A stretch of 64,000 nt of DNA from Roseibium alexandrii DFL-11 (GCF_000158095.2 NZ_CM011002.1:3257203-3321202); one strand, 5' to 3'; shown: positions 25,231 to 35,891, numbered from the stretch's first letter. Notes: generated by a model not told the origin, from the sequence alone. Numbers and translations: made by a program.

Positions 25231-26484
25231 ATGCCGGTTGTTGCCAAGATCACCTTGTTGTTTGTCGTGTTTGTCGACTTGCTCGGACAAGGCTTGGTGT
25301 TTCCAATCATCAACAACCTGATCATGAACCCCGATACGGCACTGCTCCCGGCCGCAACCTCTGAGGCCACTCGGCATTTTGATTATGGCCTGATCATTGG
25401 CGTCTTTTTCTTGTGCTGGTTTTTCGGAGCTCCCTACATCTCGAAACTTTCCGACAGCATCGGCCGCAAAAACGCAATCCTCATCTGCCTCGTCGGAGCA
25501 CTTGCAGGCTACGCGCTGACCATTGCTGCGCTTTACATGAAGAGCTTCACTCTTCTGATTGTCGGCAGAGCGATCACGGGATTGACCGCCGGCAATCAGC
25601 CGATTGCGCAAGCGGCCATGATAGATGGCAGCGTTGATGAAGAGGATCGCAACCGGAACATGGGCTACATCATTACCGGCGTCAGTTTCGGCTTGGTCGG
25701 AGGCCCCTTGATCGGCGGATTTCTCTCAGACCCAGTTATCCTGGGGAGCTACGCCAGCTTGCAGATGCCGTTTTATGCCTGCTTTGTCCTGGTCGCGATT
25801 GCCATTGTCCTGGTTCTTTTCTTCTTTAAGGATGAAAAGCAGGATCTTGCGCCGTTTGTTTTCAAGCCGTCAGAGATTTTTGAATTGCTATGGAGGATCA
25901 AAAACTATCCCGTTGTTGTCCGGCTTTCAGTGGTGTTCCTGTTCTTCCACATCGCGAACCTGTCCTTCTACATCTTCGTCGACAACTATCTGACAAGCCG
26001 CTTTGGATATGGGACGCTAGGTGGCAGCATGATTATGCTGACGATCGGTGTGGCGCTGGCCTTTTCCAGCACGTTCCTTGTTGTTCCGGTCCAGAAAAGA
26101 CTAACCAAAGAGGCCATTTTGAGCGTGACGTTTGTCGTCTGGGCGATATCGGCAGCTGCGTTTGTGGCGGCGCCTCACCCAATTTTGACGTTCGTACCGG
26201 TTTTCTGTTTCTATTTCGTCTTCGGTATCGCCTATCCGACGTTCCTCGGCCTGTATTCGGCGGCGGTGACTGACGAAGAACAGGGCTGGATCATGGGTGT
26301 CACAATCGCCGTCTTCACATTGGTCGCTGGAGTTATCTCACTCTTGGGCGGCCGGTTGATTGCGATTGATCTGGACTTGCCATTCTTCACCGTGATGGCC
26401 GCGTCCATTATCGCACTCATCGTCATGTTCATTGTCTGGAACCGGCCCGAGATCAAATCATTGACACGGAAGTCCGGCGCATGA
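25231..26484 (+). CDS. MFS transporter
   Basis: A 417-residue major facilitator with about 12 membrane segments. The loop 2-3 motif is SDSIGRKNAILI (DxxGRK type), and motif C-like glycines occur in GVSFGLVGGPLIGGFLSD, typical of drug/H+ antiporters of the TetA/DHA1 kind. The start region VFVDLLGQGLVFPIINN also fits that group. The last five sense codons and the stop form part of a terminator hairpin. Substrate unknown; efflux of a small organic compound is the likely role. Confidence 0.9.
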   Translation: MPVVAKITLLFVVFVDLLGQGLVFPIINNLIMNPDTALLPAATSEATRHFDYGLIIGVFFLCWFFGAPYISKLSDSIGRKNAILICLVGALAGYALTIAALYMKSFTLLIVGRAITGLTAGNQPIAQAAMIDGSVDEEDRNRNMGYIITGVSFGLVGGPLIGGFLSDPVILGSYASLQMPFYACFVLVAIAIVLVLFFFKDEKQDLAPFVFKPSEIFELLWRIKNYPVVVRLSVVFLFFHIANLSFYIFVDNYLTSRFGYGTLGGSMIMLTIGVALAFSSTFLVVPVQKRLTKEAILSVTFVVWAISAAAFVAAPHPILTFVPVFCFYFVFGIAYPTFLGLYSAAVTDEEQGWIMGVTIAVFTLVAGVISLLGGRLIAIDLDLPFFTVMAASIIALIVMFIVWNRPEIKSLTRKSGA

Positions 26485-26510
26485 AATAGCGCCGGACTTC
26501 TTGTTTCTTC
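26469..26510 (+). terminator. intrinsic terminator overlapping the MFS stop codon
   Basis: A perfect 12-bp stem GAAGTCCGGCGC/GCGCCGGACTTC (26469-26480 and 26489-26500) with an 8-base loop that contains the TGA stop, followed by TTGTTTCTTC. The terminator therefore lies partly inside the coding region. Confidence 0.85.
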
Positions 26511-26745
26511 AGTCATTCCAATAGCTCGCGCCAAGGCGGTCATGGTGCAGCTCGCGATATCCGCGATTCGTTCGCACAAGACCGATGTCATCAAGTTCCT
26601 GATTGCTCAAGCGCGCAAGAGCGCGCTCAGATGACCTGCGGCGCAGATACAATTGAACGCTTGCGGCCAAAGTACGAATGGCAGTGAGGAACAGACTGCG
26701 GTTATGGGCACGGCGGCGGAAAACGGTATCAATCTCAAGGCTCAT
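26509..26745 (-). CDS. DUF1127 small protein
   Basis: A 78-residue basic protein. The C-terminal part has the DUF1127 pattern ERALARLSNQELDDIGL followed by Arg-rich residues. Small DUF1127 proteins in alphaproteobacteria affect phosphate/carbon storage, stress and RNA turnover, probably through RNA binding by their Arg-rich helix; this is known for a few members only. Convergent with the MFS gene and 148 bases from the divergent WYL regulator. Confidence 0.85.
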   Translation of the reverse strand: MSLEIDTVFRRRAHNRSLFLTAIRTLAASVQLYLRRRSSERALARLSNQELDDIGLVRTNRGYRELHHDRLGASYWND

Positions 26746-26893
26746 CTCTCTTCTCCGGGATCATTGTCACCCCGTCTGTTCCGGGGATGAAACCATCCTG
26801 GCAGGGCAATCCTGACAGCAGGGAGTCAGGTTTGATCTTGTTCTGTTCTCAGGATATGATTTTTTTCGCTACAACTCTGAAGAGTCTTGTTTC

Positions 26894-27919
26894 ATGAACC
26901 CGATTGAACGCGCACTCGGCATTTTGCTGCTGTTGACCGGCGGCAAACTCGTCCCCGCGACTGTTCTGGCTGAACGGTTTCACGTCTCCTTGAGAACGGT
27001 CTACCGTGATATCGACCGGCTGATCGCCCTTGGTGTGCCGATTGACGCAGAACGCGGGGCTGAAGGCGGTTACCGGCTGGCCAAGGGATATTTGCAGCCG
27101 CCTGTCGCGCTTACCCGGAACGAGACAGCGGCACTTCTCACAGCAATGGCCCTCGTCCGGTCAAGCAGGACCGTTCCGTTGGCAAACGACCTCTCCTCAG
27201 CGGAACAAAAACTTCTGGCGACACTTCCAAAGGCGGTCCACGGACTATTGAAGGATGCCGAACGGATTGTCGGGATCGAACCGATCCCGCCCGATATCTT
27301 TCACTCCGGTACAAAAGCCGAAGCAACCGACGCATGGCAAAGCGCGCTCGACGGGTTCATGACGGGCATCCTGGAGGCAAGACGGGTGCGGTTCGATCAC
27401 GTCAATCCGTCGCGGCAAACGCGCAAGTCCCATGATGTCGAGCCGCAAGGCGTCATGTTTGACCGGGATCTTTGGTATCTTGCCGGCCGCTGCGTCGACA
27501 CAGATACCTTGAAAGTTTACCGCGCAGACCGTGTTCATGATCTTGAAATCAGCGGTTTGCGGTTCCGCCCGCCAAAAGACTTTTCGATCCAGTCCCTCTT
27601 GGGCGGTGCGTGGCTGTCACATGCAATGCGGCGCTGGGAACAGGAAGACAAGATCAGCAAGATCCGTTTGACTGCAAGGCAAGCCAAACGACTGAGTGCG
27701 GACTGGTATTACCGCCACGCGGTTTTCACACCGATTGCCAACGGTGAAATCCTGATCAGCATCCCGAGTGTCGACCCGGGACGGATCCTGCCACTTGTCC
27801 GTTGGTTGGGACCCGGTGCTGAACTGTTCGAACCGGCGCACCTGCGCCAGAAAATCGCATCGGAGTTTGCGGCGCTAGCAAACGAGCACAGCTCATCCCG
27901 GCTTGAAAAATCAGCCTAG
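26894..27919 (+). CDS. YafY-family HTH regulator with WYL domain
   Basis: A 341-residue transcription factor. An N-terminal DeoR-like winged helix (residues about 1-60, [19 protein letters not shown]) is followed by a conserved linker ([11 protein letters not shown]), a WYL ligand-binding domain (about 140-220; [22 protein letters not shown]) and a WCX C-terminal extension. WYL domains bind nucleic acid or nucleotide ligands. No obvious target gene is next to it. Its 3' end overlaps the convergent uppP gene by 9 bases. Confidence 0.92.
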   Translation: MNPIERALGILLLLTGGKLVPATVLAERFHVSLRTVYRDIDRLIALGVPIDAERGAEGGYRLAKGYLQPPVALTRNETAALLTAMALVRSSRTVPLANDLSSAEQKLLATLPKAVHGLLKDAERIVGIEPIPPDIFHSGTKAEATDAWQSALDGFMTGILEARRVRFDHVNPSRQTRKSHDVEPQGVMFDRDLWYLAGRCVDTDTLKVYRADRVHDLEISGLRFRPPKDFSIQSLLGGAWLSHAMRRWEQEDKISKIRLTARQAKRLSADWYYRHAVFTPIANGEILISIPSVDPGRILPLVRWLGPGAELFEPAHLRQKIASEFAALANEHSSSRLEKSA

Positions 27920-28717
27920 AAAATAAAGGCCCGCAAAACCGGCTAGGCCGACAAAAATGCGCCACCAGGCAAAAGGTGCAAAACCATGACGGGAGACAAA
28001 ATCGAGGAGCCCTTTGACAACAAAAAAGCCCGCGATGAAGGAGGCGACAAATCCGATGCTGATCAGGACAACATCGTCCGTCGAAATCACATTCCGGTTT
28101 TTATAAAGATCATAGGCAAAGGCCCCGGCCATGGTCGGCATGGCGAGGAAGAAGGAAAACTCGGCCGCAGACCGCTTGTCCGTGCCCATCAACAGCGATC
28201 CGGCAATGGTTGCTCCTGACCGGGAAACACCGGGGACCATTGCCAGGCACTGGCAGAACCCGATCTTCAGGCAAAGAGACAACGGATAGTCCATCACGTT
28301 GGTGTATTTCGGTGAAAGCTCGAGGCGGTCGATCCACAGCAAGATGATACCGCCAACCAACAATGTCGTGCAGACGAGTGCTGGGGTTTCAAACAGCACC
28401 TCTTTGATGAAGCCATGCGCCATGACCCCGATGACCGCGGCCGGAAGAAAGGCAATCAAAATGCCAAACACAAACCTGCGGCTGGTCGCATCGCTGGGCA
28501 AAGACGTCGCGAGCTGCCACAGGCGCGCCGAATAAACGGAAAGAATCGCCAGAATCGCTCCAAGCTGGATCAGCACCTCAAACGTCTTGCCGGTGCTCTC
28601 GAACCCTAGAAAATGACCAATGAGGAGCAAATGCCCTGTCGAGGAAACCGGAATAAACTCGGTCAGACCCTCAACCACTCCCAAAATGAGAGCATTTACA
28701 ATCGTTTGGCCATCCAT
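27911..28717 (-). CDS. uppP: undecaprenyl-diphosphatase
   Basis: UppP (BacA) dephosphorylates undecaprenyl diphosphate to recycle the peptidoglycan and glycan lipid carrier; overproduction gives bacitracin resistance. 268 residues with about eight membrane segments. The catalytic motifs are [16 protein letters not shown] near the N-terminus and [11 protein letters not shown] in the middle. Overlaps the convergent WYL gene by 9 bases and is divergent from the GST gene. Confidence 0.96.
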   Translation of the reverse strand: MDGQTIVNALILGVVEGLTEFIPVSSTGHLLLIGHFLGFESTGKTFEVLIQLGAILAILSVYSARLWQLATSLPSDATSRRFVFGILIAFLPAAVIGVMAHGFIKEVLFETPALVCTTLLVGGIILLWIDRLELSPKYTNVMDYPLSLCLKIGFCQCLAMVPGVSRSGATIAGSLLMGTDKRSAAEFSFFLAMPTMAGAFAYDLYKNRNVISTDDVVLISIGFVASFIAGFFVVKGLLDFVSRHGFAPFAWWRIFVGLAGFAGLYFLG

Positions 28718-28908
28718 TGTGTATCAGGTCTCCAAAAGCCTTGATGACGGGCGGGTTGATCCGCTAACTGTCGCGACGCATTCCGACCGCCTATTTGCCG
28801 GACCCGGAGACCTCCGTCAAACCCTTGATAACCAGTTCTGAGGCAAACTTCTCGTCTGCCACGGCCATCGGGCATAGTCTTGCCACAGTTCAGGCTCTAT
28901 ACGCTTTC

Positions 28909-29601
28909 ATGCTGACCCTTTATCACCACCCGTTTTCACCTTCCTCCCGGTTTATTCGCCTGATCTTGAGCGAGTATGGCGCGGCGTTCGAGGAGCGGCA
29001 TATAAACCCGTGGGAGCGGCCTCAGGAATTGCTCATCCTGAACGCTGCAGGCACAATTCCGGTGATGGTCGAGAATGAAGGTCCGGCAATTTGTGGCCCT
29101 GGTCCGATCATGGAGTACCTTGATGAGACCCGCGGATATGCAATCGGCGATCGCAGGCTGATGCCGGATCATCCCGATGCACGTGCGGAAACCCGCAGAC
29201 TGGTGGATTGGGCACTGGCAAAATTCGACGTCGAAGTAATCGGTCATCTGGTGCGGGAGCGGATCTACAAACAGATCATGCCAAAATCCGCCGGTGGGGG
29301 CGAGCCTGATTCTGCGGCCCTTCGAGTCGCCCGGGCCAACATCGACCATCACCTGAAATACTTTCATTACCTCGTTGCGTCCCGCCGCTGGCTTGCCGGC
29401 GACCGCCTCTCTTTTGCGGATTTTGCGCTGGCTGCGGCGCTATCTTGCGCCGACTATCTCGGCGAGGTGAAATGGAACAACGAAGAGGATATCAAGAACT
29501 GGTATGCGCGGGTAAAATCGCGCCCCAGCATGAGGCCTCTTCTGGGAGAAAAGGTACTGGGCATGCCACCCGCATCGACCTATGCGGATCTCGACTTTTG
29601 A
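28909..29601 (+). CDS. glutathione S-transferase family protein
   Basis: A 230-residue GST. The thioredoxin-like domain starts at MLTLYHHPFSPSSRFIR, where Ser residues occupy the active-site turn, and ends at a PMEYLDE-like EYLDET motif; the alpha-helical domain follows with the LAGDRLSFADF N-capping box. I took ATG 28909 because the domain begins there; the frame stays open 38 codons upstream without homology-like sequence. It lies 18 bases before queG, a common gene pair in Hyphomicrobiales. Substrate unknown. Confidence 0.9.
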   Translation: MLTLYHHPFSPSSRFIRLILSEYGAAFEERHINPWERPQELLILNAAGTIPVMVENEGPAICGPGPIMEYLDETRGYAIGDRRLMPDHPDARAETRRLVDWALAKFDVEVIGHLVRERIYKQIMPKSAGGGEPDSAALRVARANIDHHLKYFHYLVASRRWLAGDRLSFADFALAAALSCADYLGEVKWNNEEDIKNWYARVKSRPSMRPLLGEKVLGMPPASTYADLDF

Positions 29602-29619
29602 GCACCGTTGGGGCCTCAG

Positions 29620-30759
29620 TTGGATACCAAGACGCAAAAACTTGTTACTGCTTTGGAAGCAAAGGCAACCGCACTCGGGTTTGATGCCTTAAACATTACA
29701 GCCGCCGACAGCATTCCAAACGCGAAAGAGCGGCTGAACGCGTTTCTTGAAAAAAACTACCACGGTTCGATGGGCTGGATGGCCGAAACTGCCGAACGCA
29801 GAGCGGCACCGAAAGCGCTTTGGTCTGAGGTGAATTCCGTCATCATGCTGGCCATGAACTATGGCCCCGACGATGCCCCGGAGAACCATCCACTGGCGCA
29901 TCTGAGCGACAAGGGCGCTGGCGGCATTTCGGTTTATGCCCGACATCGCGATTACCACGACATCATCAAAGGGCGCCTTAAGGAGCTTGCCAGTTTTCTA
30001 ATCTCGCGTGCGGGCGGAGATGTGAAGGTGTTCGTCGATACCGCGCCCGTCATGGAAAAACCTTTGGGTCAGGCGGCCGGGCTTGGCTGGCAGGGCAAAC
30101 ACACCAATCTGGTCTCCCGGGAGCTCGGATCCTGGTTTTTCCTCGGCTCTATCTTTACGACACTGGAATTACCCGAAAGCGGCGCGGAGACCGATCACTG
30201 CGGGTCCTGCAAGGCGTGCCTCGATGCTTGTCCGACAGATGCTTTCCCGGCGCCTTACCGGCTGGATGCGCGGCGCTGCATTTCCTATCTCACCATCGAG
30301 CATGCCGGTCCCATTCCAGATGAATTCCGAAAACCCATCGGCAACAGGATCTATGGCTGTGACGATTGCCTGGCGGCCTGTCCCTGGAACAAATTCGCTC
30401 AAGCGGCAAGCGAGGCAAAACTGGTGGCCCGGGAGGATTTGAAGTCTCCGCGGCTCGCCGACTTGTTAAGACTGGACGATCCAGCGTTCCGGAAACTCTT
30501 TTCCGGATCTCCGATCAAACGGATTGGCCGAAACCGGTTCCTGCGCAATGTTCTGATTGCAGCAGGGAACTCAGCAAAGCCGGAGCTCGTGAACTCTGTT
30601 GAGCGGCTACTGGATGATCCGGATGAAACCGTGCGTGGCACCGCGGTCTGGGCCTGGCGCCAACTTGTTTCAACCGACAGGTTCAAGCAAAAGAGCCACG
30701 CCGCGCTTCTATCTGAAACCAGCGCTGAAGTTCGCACAGAGTGGCAAAAGCAAGGATAA
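29620..30759 (+). CDS. queG: tRNA epoxyqueuosine(34) reductase
   Basis: QueG performs the last step of queuosine synthesis, reducing epoxyqueuosine at the tRNA wobble position with cobalamin and two [4Fe-4S] clusters. The DUF1730 domain lies at the N-terminus; the ferredoxin-like part has [16 protein letters not shown] and [13 protein letters not shown], and a HEAT-like repeat end. I favour TTG 29620, which has GGGG 6 bases upstream; TTG 29608 is the alternative. The family is cobalamin-dependent, consistent with the cobalamin genes at the left end. Confidence 0.95.
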   Translation: MDTKTQKLVTALEAKATALGFDALNITAADSIPNAKERLNAFLEKNYHGSMGWMAETAERRAAPKALWSEVNSVIMLAMNYGPDDAPENHPLAHLSDKGAGGISVYARHRDYHDIIKGRLKELASFLISRAGGDVKVFVDTAPVMEKPLGQAAGLGWQGKHTNLVSRELGSWFFLGSIFTTLELPESGAETDHCGSCKACLDACPTDAFPAPYRLDARRCISYLTIEHAGPIPDEFRKPIGNRIYGCDDCLAACPWNKFAQAASEAKLVAREDLKSPRLADLLRLDDPAFRKLFSGSPIKRIGRNRFLRNVLIAAGNSAKPELVNSVERLLDDPDETVRGTAVWAWRQLVSTDRFKQKSHAALLSETSAEVRTEWQKQG

Positions 30760-30884
30760 AAAGTGATCGCCAGCTTTGGGCCATCTTCTCGTGAGTATGG
30801 TCTATAGTTTATTGAAAGGTCATCACGGCAAGAGGTGTTTTTCCTCGGATATGCCGGACCTCTATCCCGGATACCGGAGCCAAG

Positions 30885-33053
30885 ATGTTGTATTTTTCCA
30901 GCCCTCTCTCCAAATGCCCCCGCCCCGCCTACCTGGCGCCCATGAGAACGACCGTGCTTTCGGCCGGTTTTGCTCTCGCGATTGCGCCTGGAATGGCCAC
31001 CGCACAAACATCCGGGCTCGAAGCCTATAACGCTTATGTTGCCGGCCTGAGGGATCTTGGGTTTACCGTTGAGGACGGTGCCATCAACTATGACGGCACC
31101 ACAGATACACTCACGATCTCGGACGCCAGTCTCGGGTTCAAAGGCGTTATCACAGACCTTCCTGCCGAGGGATTTGACGGTGATAACGCTGACGCAGATG
31201 CCTCCGAAAACACGAACCTTTCCTACGACCTGTCCTTGTCATCGGGCACGGTGACAATTGAAGGTTTGAGCGAAGACAACAACGTTCTCTCCGCGAGCCG
31301 CTGGTCATATTCAGACGACACGAGCCTCAGCATATCAGCCGCCATTGACGGTGAAGGCCGTTTTTTGGCTGACGCACGGCTGGCCGGGGCAAAAGCTGAA
31401 AACTACAGTTTCACCATACCGGCACTGCCTGCCGAAGAACCGGATAAACAAGCCAGCCGATGGTTGCCGTTTTTCAAAACCCTCCTGCAAGCTTCCTATG
31501 ATGAAGTTCGGGTCGAAACGACAGCCATGACGCTGGAAGCATATGCTGACGAAGACGGGACCGAAACTCAGGTCATGTCTGGAACCGTTCAACTGGACGG
31601 GTACCTCATGGCCGGTGCGGTCAACGGAAAGATCGCACGTTATTCGCTCGACAAGATGACCCAGACCCTCGAAACCCGCGATGAGACCAGCGGGCAGGCG
31701 CTCACCCAAAAAACGTCCCAGGGAAAGACTGTCTACGAGGACATGGATGCCAACGCCCTGATTGCGCTGCTCGATCCGGATGTTCCGGAGACCGGTGATG
31801 AAGTCACAGTTATCAGAACAGCTTCTGCGGTTGATTATGCCAGCCGGCAGGATCTGGGCGATGGGACCACAATCGCCTTCAAGATCAATCGAACCTCGAT
31901 GGATGATCTGACCTTCGTTAAACGCGAAAATGATTTCCTCGACCTGATGGACAATATGATCGCCGGAGATCGGCCGGAGCCTGTCGACATCATCACCAAT
32001 GTTTTCCAGATCTACCGCTCATTTGCTATCGCAGACGCGCGTGTTTCCGGAGTTGACGTCAGCATTGAGCAAGCAGGCGTGGACACACCGGCAAAGGTGG
32101 CCATCAAAGAAGCCGCGCTGACAAATGTCAGTTCTGATGGCATCGGGGAAATGATGCTTGTCGGTGTTGCCGCCCCTGATCTGCCGGAGGGCGCAGCCAT
32201 GTCTCTGGAGTGGGCCGCGCTTGGCGATATTGAATTTGCCGACTTCGCTCCGATGGAAAGCATGATCGCAACCTTGATCGACAATCCCGATTATGGCGAG
32301 GAAAACCCTTTGGACGTCCTTCGGGCCTTCATGCCGCACTCGATTTCGTATGAAGTGGAGGGGCTTAAGGTCGCGGTGCCGGATGCCGGTGTCACAAGTG
32401 TGAACCGTGCCGAAATGCGAATGTCGTCAACGGTGCCACCCATCCCTACTAGCTATTATGCCAAGAACGACGGTATTCAGATCCCTGCGAAGGCTTTGGG
32501 TGATCCGGAAGTGGAAGCATTTTTGGAAGCGCTCGGGATCTCCGAGATCATCTGGTCTGATGAAACGCGTCTTTATTGGGACGAAGCCACAAAGGAACTC
32601 AACCTCGAACGGCTTACTTTCGAAATGCAAGGTGTTGGACGGGCAGAAGCTTCGGCGCGGTTCGGCAATGTTCCGAAAGAGCTTTTTGAAGATCCTGAGG
32701 GCCAGGGTCAGATGGCATTGATCGTTGCCCAGTTCATCGACGCACGCATCCGGTTTGTCGACGACGGCGTTACCGAAAACGGTCTCGCTCACATCGCCAA
32801 TGACCAGAACATTCCGGTCAATATATTCCGCGAGGCTCTGACGGAGCAGGCAGCTGAAATGACGGCGCCAATCCAAAATGCTGCTTTCACCGAGATGGTT
32901 CGATCGGCGGTTTCAGAGTTTCTTGAAAATCCAGGCGAGATCACTTTGAGCCTCAAACCTCAGGCACCTGTCCCGCTGGCGCAAATTGTCGGCAGCTTGG
33001 CAGCACCTCAGACCCTGCCGAACCTCCTGAACGTCCAGGTCAAGGCAAACTGA
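30885..33053 (+). CDS. large exported protein of unknown function
   Basis: I do not recognise this 722-residue protein. An extended signal peptide is visible: about 20 residues, then a hydrophobic run (TVLSAGFALAIAPG) and a cleavage site after MATA. The mature part is acidic (many Asp/Glu) with repeated beta-like stretches (LTISDASLGFKG, GTVTIEGLS, GTVQLDGYLMAG) that resemble a large beta-rich periplasmic protein. ATG 30885 has GGAG 6 bases upstream; ATG 30942 would give a shorter signal peptide without a ribosome site. No Cys lipobox and no C-terminal anchor are seen. It stands alone between queG and the formate dehydrogenase genes. Confidence 0.75.
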   Translation: MLYFSSPLSKCPRPAYLAPMRTTVLSAGFALAIAPGMATAQTSGLEAYNAYVAGLRDLGFTVEDGAINYDGTTDTLTISDASLGFKGVITDLPAEGFDGDNADADASENTNLSYDLSLSSGTVTIEGLSEDNNVLSASRWSYSDDTSLSISAAIDGEGRFLADARLAGAKAENYSFTIPALPAEEPDKQASRWLPFFKTLLQASYDEVRVETTAMTLEAYADEDGTETQVMSGTVQLDGYLMAGAVNGKIARYSLDKMTQTLETRDETSGQALTQKTSQGKTVYEDMDANALIALLDPDVPETGDEVTVIRTASAVDYASRQDLGDGTTIAFKINRTSMDDLTFVKRENDFLDLMDNMIAGDRPEPVDIITNVFQIYRSFAIADARVSGVDVSIEQAGVDTPAKVAIKEAALTNVSSDGIGEMMLVGVAAPDLPEGAAMSLEWAALGDIEFADFAPMESMIATLIDNPDYGEENPLDVLRAFMPHSISYEVEGLKVAVPDAGVTSVNRAEMRMSSTVPPIPTSYYAKNDGIQIPAKALGDPEVEAFLEALGISEIIWSDETRLYWDEATKELNLERLTFEMQGVGRAEASARFGNVPKELFEDPEGQGQMALIVAQFIDARIRFVDDGVTENGLAHIANDQNIPVNIFREALTEQAAEMTAPIQNAAFTEMVRSAVSEFLENPGEITLSLKPQAPVPLAQIVGSLAAPQTLPNLLNVQVKAN

Positions 33054-33075
33054 GACTTCGGGAAACGCAGAAACG

Positions 33076-33105
33076 AAAAGGGCGGCCGCAGGGCCGCCCT
33101 TTTTT
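33076..33105. terminator. bidirectional terminator between convergent genes
   Basis: A 12-bp stem AAAAGGGCGGCC/GGCCGCCCTTTT with a 4-base loop, with T-runs on both strands. It lies 23 bases after the 722-residue gene and 18 bases after fdhA. Confidence 0.9.
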
Positions 33106-33122
33106 GTTTGGTGTTTGGAGTT

Positions 33123-35891
33123 TTATTCTGCAGCTTCCTGGTGTTCGGCCGCGGAAATCCGGGCCGCGCAGAACTTGAATTCCGGGATCTTGCCAAACGG
33201 ATCGAGCTGCGGATTGGTGAGGAAGTTCGCCGGCGCCTCATAAAAACAGAAGGGCACAAACATCATCCCTGTCGACACGTCGCGGTCTGCTCGAAGTGTC
33301 AGGGTGATCGCCCCCCGGCGTGTTTCCACAGTCACCTGTTGGCCGATCTCCAGGCCTTGAAGCTTGATGTCGCGCGGGTTCATCGAGACAACCGGTTCCG
33401 GCTCGATCGCATCCAAAACTGCCGCCCGGCGGGTCATCGCACCGGTATGCCAATGCTCCAGCATCCGGCCGGTGGTCAGGACCATCGGGAAGTCCGCATC
33501 CGGCGTTTCATCCGGCGGGACCAAGTCTGTTGGCACGATCTTGCCTCGGCCATCAGCCGTCGGGAACGACTGACCGAACAGGATCTCGTTGCCGGGCTTG
33601 TCCGGGCTGTCTGCCGGATAGGTCACCGTGCCTTCGCGCTCCAGACGCTCCCAGGAGATATTCTGGATGGACGCCATGTGGGAGCGCATTTCTTCGTAGA
33701 TCGCAGGAACACCATCATAGGACCAGTCGAGACCGAGACGGTTGGCGATTGCGATGATCAGCTCCCAATCAGCGCGGGCTTCGCCCGGCATCGGCACGCA
33801 AGGGCGGCCGATTTGAACCTGACGGTTGGTGTTGGTGTAGGTGCCGAGCTTTTCCGCGTGTGCGGAGGCTGGAAGGATCACATCGGCATGCCAGGCGGTT
33901 TCGGTCAAAAAGATGTCCTGAACCACCAGATGCTTCAGGCTGGAAAGAGCCTTTCTAGCATGGTTCTGGTCCGGATCGGACATTGCCGGATTTTCGCCCT
34001 GGATGTACATGGCCTCAATGCCGCCAGCCAGGATGTCGTCCATGATCTCAACGACGGTCAGACCGCGAACCGGGTCCAGTGTACGGCCCCAGGCATCTTC
34101 ATATTCTGCCCGGATATCTACGTTTTCCACGGACCGGTAGTCCGGGAAAACCATCGGGATAAGACCCGCATCGGAGGCGCCTTGCACGTTGTTCTGGCCA
34201 CGCAGCGGGTGGAGCCCGGTGCCCGGACGGCCGATCTGACCAGTCGTCAGAGCCATGGCGATCAGGCAGCGGACATTGTCGGTGCCATGAACGTGCTGGG
34301 AAACGCCCATGCCCCAATAGATAATCGAGCGCGGGCTGGTCGCATAAAGCCGGGCAACTTCGCGCAAGGTGCCTGCATCAATGCCGCAAACCGGTTCCAT
34401 CGCTTCCGGGGTGAAGTCCTGGATCTTTTCCTTCAGAGCTTCAAAGCCATCCACATGCGCCGCGATATACTGCTCATCATAGAGCTTCTCGGTCACGATG
34501 ACATTCAGGATGGCGTTGAGCATGGCAACGTCCGTCCCGGGCTTGAACTTGAGCCCGTAATCGGCGTGGCGCATGAGCCCCTGACCGCGCGGATCCATAA
34601 CGATCAGCTTGGTGCCGTTCTTTGCCGCCTGCTTGATGTAGGTCGCGGCGACCGGATGGTTCTGTTCGGGCCTTGCGCCGATCACGATCATGCAGTCAGC
34701 ATCTTCCGCCGCGTTGAATGGTGCCGTGACTGCCCCGGAGCCGATGCCTTCCATCAACGCCGCAACAGACGAGGCATGGCAAAGCCGAGTGCAGTGATCG
34801 ACGTTGTTCGTCTGGAACCCTTGGCGGATCAATTTCTGAAAAAGGTATGCCTCTTCATTTGAACCTTTTGCAGACCCGAATCCGGCGATGCCCGCACCGC
34901 CTTTTGTTTCAAAGGTTGCCTTCAGGCCGATTGCCGCCCGATCCAACGCTTCGTCCCAACTCGCTTCCCGAAAGACCTCGAGATAGTTATCGATGGTCAG
35001 CGAAATGCCAACATCCTTCGGGGCATCATCCCGGCGGACCAAAGGTTTTGTCAGACGCTCCGGGCTCGACACGTAGTCAAATCCGAACCGGCCCTTAACG
35101 CACAGCCGGTTTTCATTGGCTGGGCCGTTGCGGCCCTCAACGCTCACGACCTTGCCGTCTTTGACCGAAACGGATGTCAGACAGCCCACACCGCAGAACG
35201 GGCACACACTGTCGATGGTTTTGTCCGCATAGACTTCCCGGGTCTTCGCGTCCGCATCGAGAAGGCTCTTCTCCATCAGCGCGCCGGTCGGGCAGGCCGA
35301 GACGCACTCGCCGCAGGCAACACAGGTGGACAGGCCCATGGGATCGGCAAGGTCAAAGACCGGAGTCGTATGGGACCCGCGATCTGCCATACCGATAACG
35401 TCGTTCACCTGAACTTCCCGGCAGGCTCGCTCGCACAAATTACAGGCGATACAAGCGTCGAGATTGACGGCAATTGCGGGATGAGACACATCCTGAGCCG
35501 GCTTTTCGCACGGCGCGAAACGGCTGGAGGTGACACCAATCGCATCGGACCACTTGAAGAAATCGCTCTGCGGGTCCGGGTGCTGATCGCGGCTCGGCTG
35601 ATCAGACGCGAGCAGCTCGAACACCATCTCGCGCGCCTTGGACGCGCGCTCCGTGGCCGTCTGGACAACCATGCCTTCGGAGGGTGTGCGGATACAGGAC
35701 GCAGCCAAAGTGCGCTCGCCCTCAATATCGACCATACACGCCCGGCAGTTTCCGTCAGACCGGTATCCCGGCGCATCTTTGTGGCAGAGATGCGGAATGC
35801 CAACGCCTTCGCGTTTGGCGACTTGCCAGATGGTTTCGCCGTCTTCGGCCGTTACGGTTTTCCCGTCGAGTGAGAAGGTGATGTTGCTCAT
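33123..35891 (-). CDS. fdhA: NAD-linked formate dehydrogenase, alpha subunit
   Basis: The catalytic subunit oxidises formate to CO2 at a Mo or W bis-MGD centre and passes electrons through iron-sulfur clusters to the NAD-reducing subunit. 922 residues: an N-terminal [2Fe-2S] domain (Cys36, 49, 52, 66), two ferredoxin clusters (Cys147/150/153/157 and Cys190/193/196/200), the proximal cluster (Cys230/233/237/264), and the molybdopterin domain with the active-site Cys371 in CTRLCHAS. It uses Cys rather than selenocysteine. It is coupled to the fused beta subunit by a 4-base overlap. Cytosolic, no Tat signal. Also called fdsA or fdh1A. Confidence 0.95.
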   Translation of the reverse strand: MSNITFSLDGKTVTAEDGETIWQVAKREGVGIPHLCHKDAPGYRSDGNCRACMVDIEGERTLAASCIRTPSEGMVVQTATERASKAREMVFELLASDQPSRDQHPDPQSDFFKWSDAIGVTSSRFAPCEKPAQDVSHPAIAVNLDACIACNLCERACREVQVNDVIGMADRGSHTTPVFDLADPMGLSTCVACGECVSACPTGALMEKSLLDADAKTREVYADKTIDSVCPFCGVGCLTSVSVKDGKVVSVEGRNGPANENRLCVKGRFGFDYVSSPERLTKPLVRRDDAPKDVGISLTIDNYLEVFREASWDEALDRAAIGLKATFETKGGAGIAGFGSAKGSNEEAYLFQKLIRQGFQTNNVDHCTRLCHASSVAALMEGIGSGAVTAPFNAAEDADCMIVIGARPEQNHPVAATYIKQAAKNGTKLIVMDPRGQGLMRHADYGLKFKPGTDVAMLNAILNVIVTEKLYDEQYIAAHVDGFEALKEKIQDFTPEAMEPVCGIDAGTLREVARLYATSPRSIIYWGMGVSQHVHGTDNVRCLIAMALTTGQIGRPGTGLHPLRGQNNVQGASDAGLIPMVFPDYRSVENVDIRAEYEDAWGRTLDPVRGLTVVEIMDDILAGGIEAMYIQGENPAMSDPDQNHARKALSSLKHLVVQDIFLTETAWHADVILPASAHAEKLGTYTNTNRQVQIGRPCVPMPGEARADWELIIAIANRLGLDWSYDGVPAIYEEMRSHMASIQNISWERLEREGTVTYPADSPDKPGNEILFGQSFPTADGRGKIVPTDLVPPDETPDADFPMVLTTGRMLEHWHTGAMTRRAAVLDAIEPEPVVSMNPRDIKLQGLEIGQQVTVETRRGAITLTLRADRDVSTGMMFVPFCFYEAPANFLTNPQLDPFGKIPEFKFCAARISAAEHQEAAE

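Noticed and set aside
33108..34862. Long open frame on the + strand (584 codons) opposite the formate dehydrogenase alpha gene
   Set aside because: It lies wholly antisense to a clear, motif-rich gene, and the translation is rich in Arg, His and Ala with no domain. Long antisense frames are expected in GC-rich genes.
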